From contig VHBF01000001.1 in the NCBI GenBank assembly GCA_016872075.1, forward strand, positions 1 through 25,762: a stretch of DNA of 25,762 bases, in the 5' to 3' direction. The position numbers were made by a program, and so were the translations under genes. The notes under the pieces are model-generated. The model was given only the letters and a program-made list of their open reading frames with translations, had not been told where the DNA came from and did not search any database. This document shows, one piece after another, positions 23,257-25,762 of this stretch; position 1 is the first letter of the stretch, and each line of letters begins with the position of its first letter. Source of the DNA: Bacillota bacterium. Its GTDB lineage: Bacteria; Bacillota_I; Bacilli_A; RFN20; CAG-826.

Positions 23257-23394
23257 TTAACCGCCACGACCGCCCGGACGTCTGGTCATTGGTTTTGGCA
23301 TGGTGACAGGTGGGCGATTGCCAACTGGTTTTGGTTGATTAGGTACAAACGGAGTTTTGTTACCTTTCATCGGTGGAATAAATGGTTTTGGCAT
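23257..23394 (-). CDS. Small Pro/Lys/Arg-rich protein, 45 residues
   Basis: The ATG at 23394-23392 is preceded by TAAGGAA at good spacing and the frame ends at TAA 23259-23257. The product is strongly basic and proline-rich: it starts MPKPFIPPMKGNK, contains QPKPVGNRPP and MPKPM, and ends RRPGGRGG. PKP recurs three times. It has no hydrophobic segment and no Cys. It begins 16 bases after the lipoprotein stop and is followed by a clear terminator, so it appears to be a real gene in that operon. I do not recognise a family. The repeats and RGG-like tail suggest binding to nucleic acid, acidic surfaces or SH3-like partners, but this is only a guess. Confidence 0.65.
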   Translation of the reverse strand: MPKPFIPPMKGNKTPFVPNQPKPVGNRPPVTMPKPMTRRPGGRGG

Positions 23395-23410
23395 AATGAT
23401 TTCCTTAATT

Positions 23411-24058
23411 TTATTCTACATTAATTTGCGATAAATAGTGAGCAGTAATCGATTCAAGTGCATCGGCGATGGGGTTAATGGTTTCTGAAGCCGTACCAGC
23501 GGCAACGGTTTCATTTGCAGAAATCATAATTTCCCAAGCGTTAGCATAAACGGCAGCCTTTCCCTTTAAATCATTTTTAAGTGCATTAATAATGATGTCA
23601 CCAAAGTTTCCGTGTTCTCGGTCCTCAACCCCTTGAAAACCCAAGTAAATGGAATTAGCCAACCCCACTCTAAAACGGTTGGAGTTTCTTCCACCATTGC
23701 CATCGACTAAGGCTTCGTAAACAAACCCGTAAAAACTACCATCTAGATTAAATACTCTTTGGACTTCAATTACTTTAGTTGACGTTAAGTTTTGGGTTAA
23801 ATTTTCACTTACCGAATAGAACTGAGTCAGGGTTGCACCACCCATTGCAATTGACCATTTAGAATTTAAGGTGACGATTGTACTCGTCGCAGGAATCGAT
23901 GATGAGTTGACTTCACTTGATTGAATTTCGTTTGAACTGGTCGAAATGATAACGGTTGAAGTTGTGAATGCCACTGATGAAGACATCACATCAGATGAAG
24001 AAGTAGCACAACCCACGAGTGCGATACCGATGGCAACAAGGCGAATTGGTTTTAGCAT
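23411..24058 (-). CDS. Predicted lipoprotein with a possible FMN-binding-like domain
   Basis: This 215-residue secreted lipoprotein has signal peptide MLKPIRLVAIGIALVGC, with C17 the lipid anchor, followed by a Ser/Thr-rich linker (about 18-60). I chose this ATG because GGGAGA lies upstream and the signal peptide would otherwise be preceded by 15 charged residues. The C-terminal part reads GFVYEALVDG, FRVGLANSIYLGFQGVEDREH, then VAAGTASETINPIADALESI. Its layout resembles FMN_bind domains (strand-rich half, 'h.E.' turn, helix after a GAT.TS motif), but the flavinylation motif (D/S)GA(T/S)xT is not present. It is cotranscribed with the Pro-rich small gene. Function is unknown; the domain suggestion is tentative. 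Confidence 0.7.
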   Translation of the reverse strand: MLKPIRLVAIGIALVGCATSSSDVMSSSVAFTTSTVIISTSSNEIQSSEVNSSSIPATSTIVTLNSKWSIAMGGATLTQFYSVSENLTQNLTSTKVIEVQRVFNLDGSFYGFVYEALVDGNGGRNSNRFRVGLANSIYLGFQGVEDREHGNFGDIIINALKNDLKGKAAVYANAWEIMISANETVAAGTASETINPIADALESITAHYLSQINVE

Positions 24059-24156
24059 AACAATCTTCTCCCTTTTTAAACTGAACTTCGATTGTAAATT
24101 CATAGAAATATGTGTCAGTTGCGTTTATTATATGTATTAAGGAAAAATAACGCATC

Positions 24157-24162
24157 TAAAAT
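24157..24162 (+). promoter_or_regulatory. Candidate -10 box for leaderless thioesterase start
   Basis: TAAAAT, six bases (GCTTTT), then ATG 24169, without any ribosome binding site at useful distance. The nearest purine run, AAGGAAAAA, lies about 30 bases upstream. TATAAT on the opposite strand (24128-24133) probably serves the divergent lipoprotein. Confidence 0.55.
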
Positions 24163-24168
24163 GCTTTT

Positions 24169-24597
24169 ATGATAAAAAAAGACCTAATTGAAAAACTAAA
24201 ATCACACTATATAACGATGATCGCGGAAAAAAATTTTGATCACTTTATCAATCCGCGAATTATCAAACTCGAAGATGGTGAAGCGGAAGTGCATTGGCAA
24301 GCGAAACCGGATCATTTAAACCGATTCGGTGCTGTTCATGGTGGTGCGTTAGCAGGTTTGATTGATACCGTGGCCGCCATTGCATCACTCACCAAAATGA
24401 AAAGGATTGTCACCATTGAATTAAATGTGTCGTATATCAAGGCTGCGAATATCTCTACTCACATCATCGCCAAAGGAAAAGTGATTCATGCTGGTCGGTC
24501 TTTACTAAGAACTTCTGTGGAATTAATGAATGCTGAAGGCGACATCTTAACCAAAGGCAATCTTACTTTTTTTGTTTTAGGAGATTTAACATTATGA
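24169..24597 (+). CDS. PaaI-type hotdog-fold acyl-CoA thioesterase
   Basis: This 142-residue protein hydrolyses acyl- or aryl-CoA thioesters. RFGAVHGGALAGLIDTVAAIAS (about 51-72) is the hotdog helix with the HGG motif and the catalytic Asp of the PaaI/YbgC-like group. TIELNVSYIKAANIS (about 83-97) is the following strand pair, and AKGKVIHAGRSL matches the next conserved strand. The length is typical for a single hotdog domain. The TGA stop overlaps the ATG of the dioxygenase gene (ATGA), so the two are coupled. The physiological thioester cannot be named from the sequence. Confidence 0.87.
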   Translation: MIKKDLIEKLKSHYITMIAEKNFDHFINPRIIKLEDGEAEVHWQAKPDHLNRFGAVHGGALAGLIDTVAAIASLTKMKRIVTIELNVSYIKAANISTHIIAKGKVIHAGRSLLRTSVELMNAEGDILTKGNLTFFVLGDLTL

Positions 24598-25589
24598 GCA
24601 CAAAACCCTTACCATTAGGTGGCATTCATCACGTCACCGCGATTACGTCATCTGCGAATGAAATCTATCAATTTTTCACGAGAGTCCTTGGTTTAAGGTT
24701 AGTAAAAAAAACCGTCAATCAAGATGACATTCGCGCTTATCATCTTTTCTTTGCAGACGATCGCGGTAATCCTGGAACCGATATGACGTTCTTTGATTTT
24801 GCTAAATCTCCAAAAGCCGTCCGTGGCACAAATGAAATTTATCGGACTTCGTTCCGAGTGAAAGATGACCAAAGTTTAGCGTATTGGTTAAAACGTTTTC
24901 AACGTTATCAAGTTAAACATGAACCGATCAAAACGATGTTCGGTCGTAAATGGCTAAATTTTATGGATTTTGATGAACAAATGTATACCTTGGTGTCTGA
25001 TGAAAAAATTCCAGGGGTTGCTGCCGGAGAACCTTGGCATCTTGGTCCAGTGCCTGATGAATTTGCCATTATTGGTCTCGGGCCAATTTTTATTCGCGTG
25101 AATGAATGGGAATTGATGCATCGACAATTAACCCAAGTGATGGGTTTAACCTTGATTCTGAAAGAAGTATCGATGTCACTATACGAAATGACACCCAAAG
25201 GAAATGGCGCTGGTGTCGTGATTGATTATCAACGGATGATGGGGCAAGCCATTCAAGGGTATGGCAGTGTTCACCATGTTGCATTCAGAATCAAAGATAG
25301 AGAAGAACTCGATGAATGGCGAGTGCATTTACTGCAAAATCAAATTCCCAATTCAGGATTTGTGGATCGATACTATTTCCAATCACTTTATGCGCGCATC
25401 TATCCCAAAGTTCTCTTTGAATTTGCCACTGATGGACCTGGTTTTATTGATGAAGAAGAACCTTATGAAACCTTAGGAGAAGCGTTGTCAATTCCTCCGC
25501 ATTTAAAAATAAAAAGTGATTTAATCAAACAAATGATTAAACAATTGAATACCAAAAGAAGTGGGTTTGTTTTTCCTAAAGAATATTGA
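24594..25589 (+). CDS. VOC-superfamily ring-cleaving dioxygenase (MhqO/LinE-like)
   Basis: This 331-residue protein has two glyoxalase-type modules. The first opens GGIHHVTAITSSANEIYQFF (9-28) and YHLFFADDRGNPGTDMTFFDF (about 49-69). The second has HHVAFRIKDREELDEW (about 227-242). KVLFEFATDGPGF (about 270-282) supplies the Glu of the His-His-Glu iron site. This pattern is typical of the family that cleaves hydroquinones and catechol-like rings and in Bacillus takes part in quinone resistance (MhqO). The coupled thioesterase upstream and the membrane-anchored gene that overlaps its TGA (TGATG) form one operon. Substrate is inferred only at family level. Confidence 0.87.
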   Translation: MSTKPLPLGGIHHVTAITSSANEIYQFFTRVLGLRLVKKTVNQDDIRAYHLFFADDRGNPGTDMTFFDFAKSPKAVRGTNEIYRTSFRVKDDQSLAYWLKRFQRYQVKHEPIKTMFGRKWLNFMDFDEQMYTLVSDEKIPGVAAGEPWHLGPVPDEFAIIGLGPIFIRVNEWELMHRQLTQVMGLTLILKEVSMSLYEMTPKGNGAGVVIDYQRMMGQAIQGYGSVHHVAFRIKDREELDEWRVHLLQNQIPNSGFVDRYYFQSLYARIYPKVLFEFATDGPGFIDEEEPYETLGEALSIPPHLKIKSDLIKQMIKQLNTKRSGFVFPKEY

Positions 25590-25762
25590 TGAAACGTGCT
25601 AGGGTATTCATGCAAATCATGATTCCAGGCCTACTTGTTTTAAGTATGGTTTGTGTGTATTTGGCAATAATCTTCAAACCAAGTCCCAGAGAAATTTTTC
25701 GCTTAGCATTTAACCCGCTGAATGTAGAAACGAATGCAAATGTTGATGTCCTAGAGCAGACG
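25589..25762 (+). CDS. N-terminal part of a membrane-anchored protein (cut by window end)
   Basis: The ATG at 25589 overlaps the dioxygenase stop (TGATG) and the frame stays open to the last base, 58 codons. It has a short basic start, MKRARVFMQ, then one hydrophobic helix (about residues 9-30), then a polar stretch beginning FKPSPREIFRLAF. Signal-anchor topology with the bulk outside is likely. Such N-termini are common in secreted hydrolases and other surface proteins. No family can be recognised from this fragment. It belongs to the thioesterase-dioxygenase operon. Confidence 0.7.
   Translation, partial: MKRARVFMQIMIPGLLVLSMVCVYLAIIFKPSPREIFRLAFNPLNVETNANVDVLEQT

Noticed and set aside
24059..24103. 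Upstream ATG extending the lipoprotein
   Set aside because: Fifteen polar residues before the signal peptide would spoil export; GGGAGA supports the start at 24058.
1..25762. Mycoplasma code with TGA as Trp
   Set aside because: Trp is written TGG throughout, and TGA ends several complete genes at the expected family length, often overlapping the next start.

Overview
The window is AT-rich, densely packed bacterial DNA. It uses the standard code: TGG is Trp, and TGA stops at least four genes (fni, the transporter ATPase, the thioesterase and the dioxygenase). A partial mevalonate pathway, a FabV-type enoyl reductase, compact gene spacing, weak -35 boxes and many Lys-rich proteins suggest a low-GC Firmicute or Mollicute that keeps the standard code (Acholeplasma- or Izemoplasma-like). 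This placement is an inference. There are no rRNA, tRNA, CRISPR or transposon features, and no gene-free stretch exceeds 300 bases; the longest, 14875-15129, is the divergent bmpA / response-regulator control region.

Layout. 1-2062 (+): isoprenoid genes (phosphomevalonate kinase tail, type 2 IPP isomerase, prenyl synthase). 2034-3954 (-): Sua5, then a broken P-loop kinase and a small unknown gene. 4003-5596 (+): pyruvyl-transferase-like protein and thiamine pyrophosphokinase. 5546-7955 (-): a MarR regulator with a nonsense codon, fabV and a DUF998 membrane protein. 8046-10124: D-2-hydroxyacid dehydrogenase (+), arsenate reductase (-) and a frameshifted chloramphenicol acetyltransferase (+). 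10121-14874 (-): a four-gene BMP-type nucleoside ABC importer. 15130-21780 (+): a complete phosphate regulon (response regulator, sensor kinase, PstS, PstC, PstA, PstB, PhoU). 21909-23180: deoxynucleoside kinase (+) and uridine kinase (-). 23257-24058 (-): a lipoprotein and a 45-residue Pro-rich protein. 24169-25762 (+): hotdog thioesterase, VOC ring-cleaving dioxygenase and a truncated membrane-anchored protein.

How the genes fit together. The importer brings in nucleosides that the two nucleoside kinases could trap. The phosphate genes form one sensing and uptake unit. The isoprenoid genes run from mevalonate phosphate to a short-chain prenyl diphosphate.

Most notable. (1) Seven gene starts lack a Shine-Dalgarno but have a TANNNT -10 box exactly six bases before the ATG, which indicates leaderless mRNAs. 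(2) In both ABC operons the binding-protein gene is followed by a perfect 12-bp hairpin and then a leaderless start for the membrane/ATPase genes. (3) PstS has its two halves in reversed order (a circular permutation), and its partner PstA carries an extra extracytoplasmic region of about 135 residues. (4) Three genes (kinase, marR, cat) are broken by point lesions, suggesting recent decay or local sequence errors. (5) All five convergent gene pairs abut or overlap at their 3' ends.
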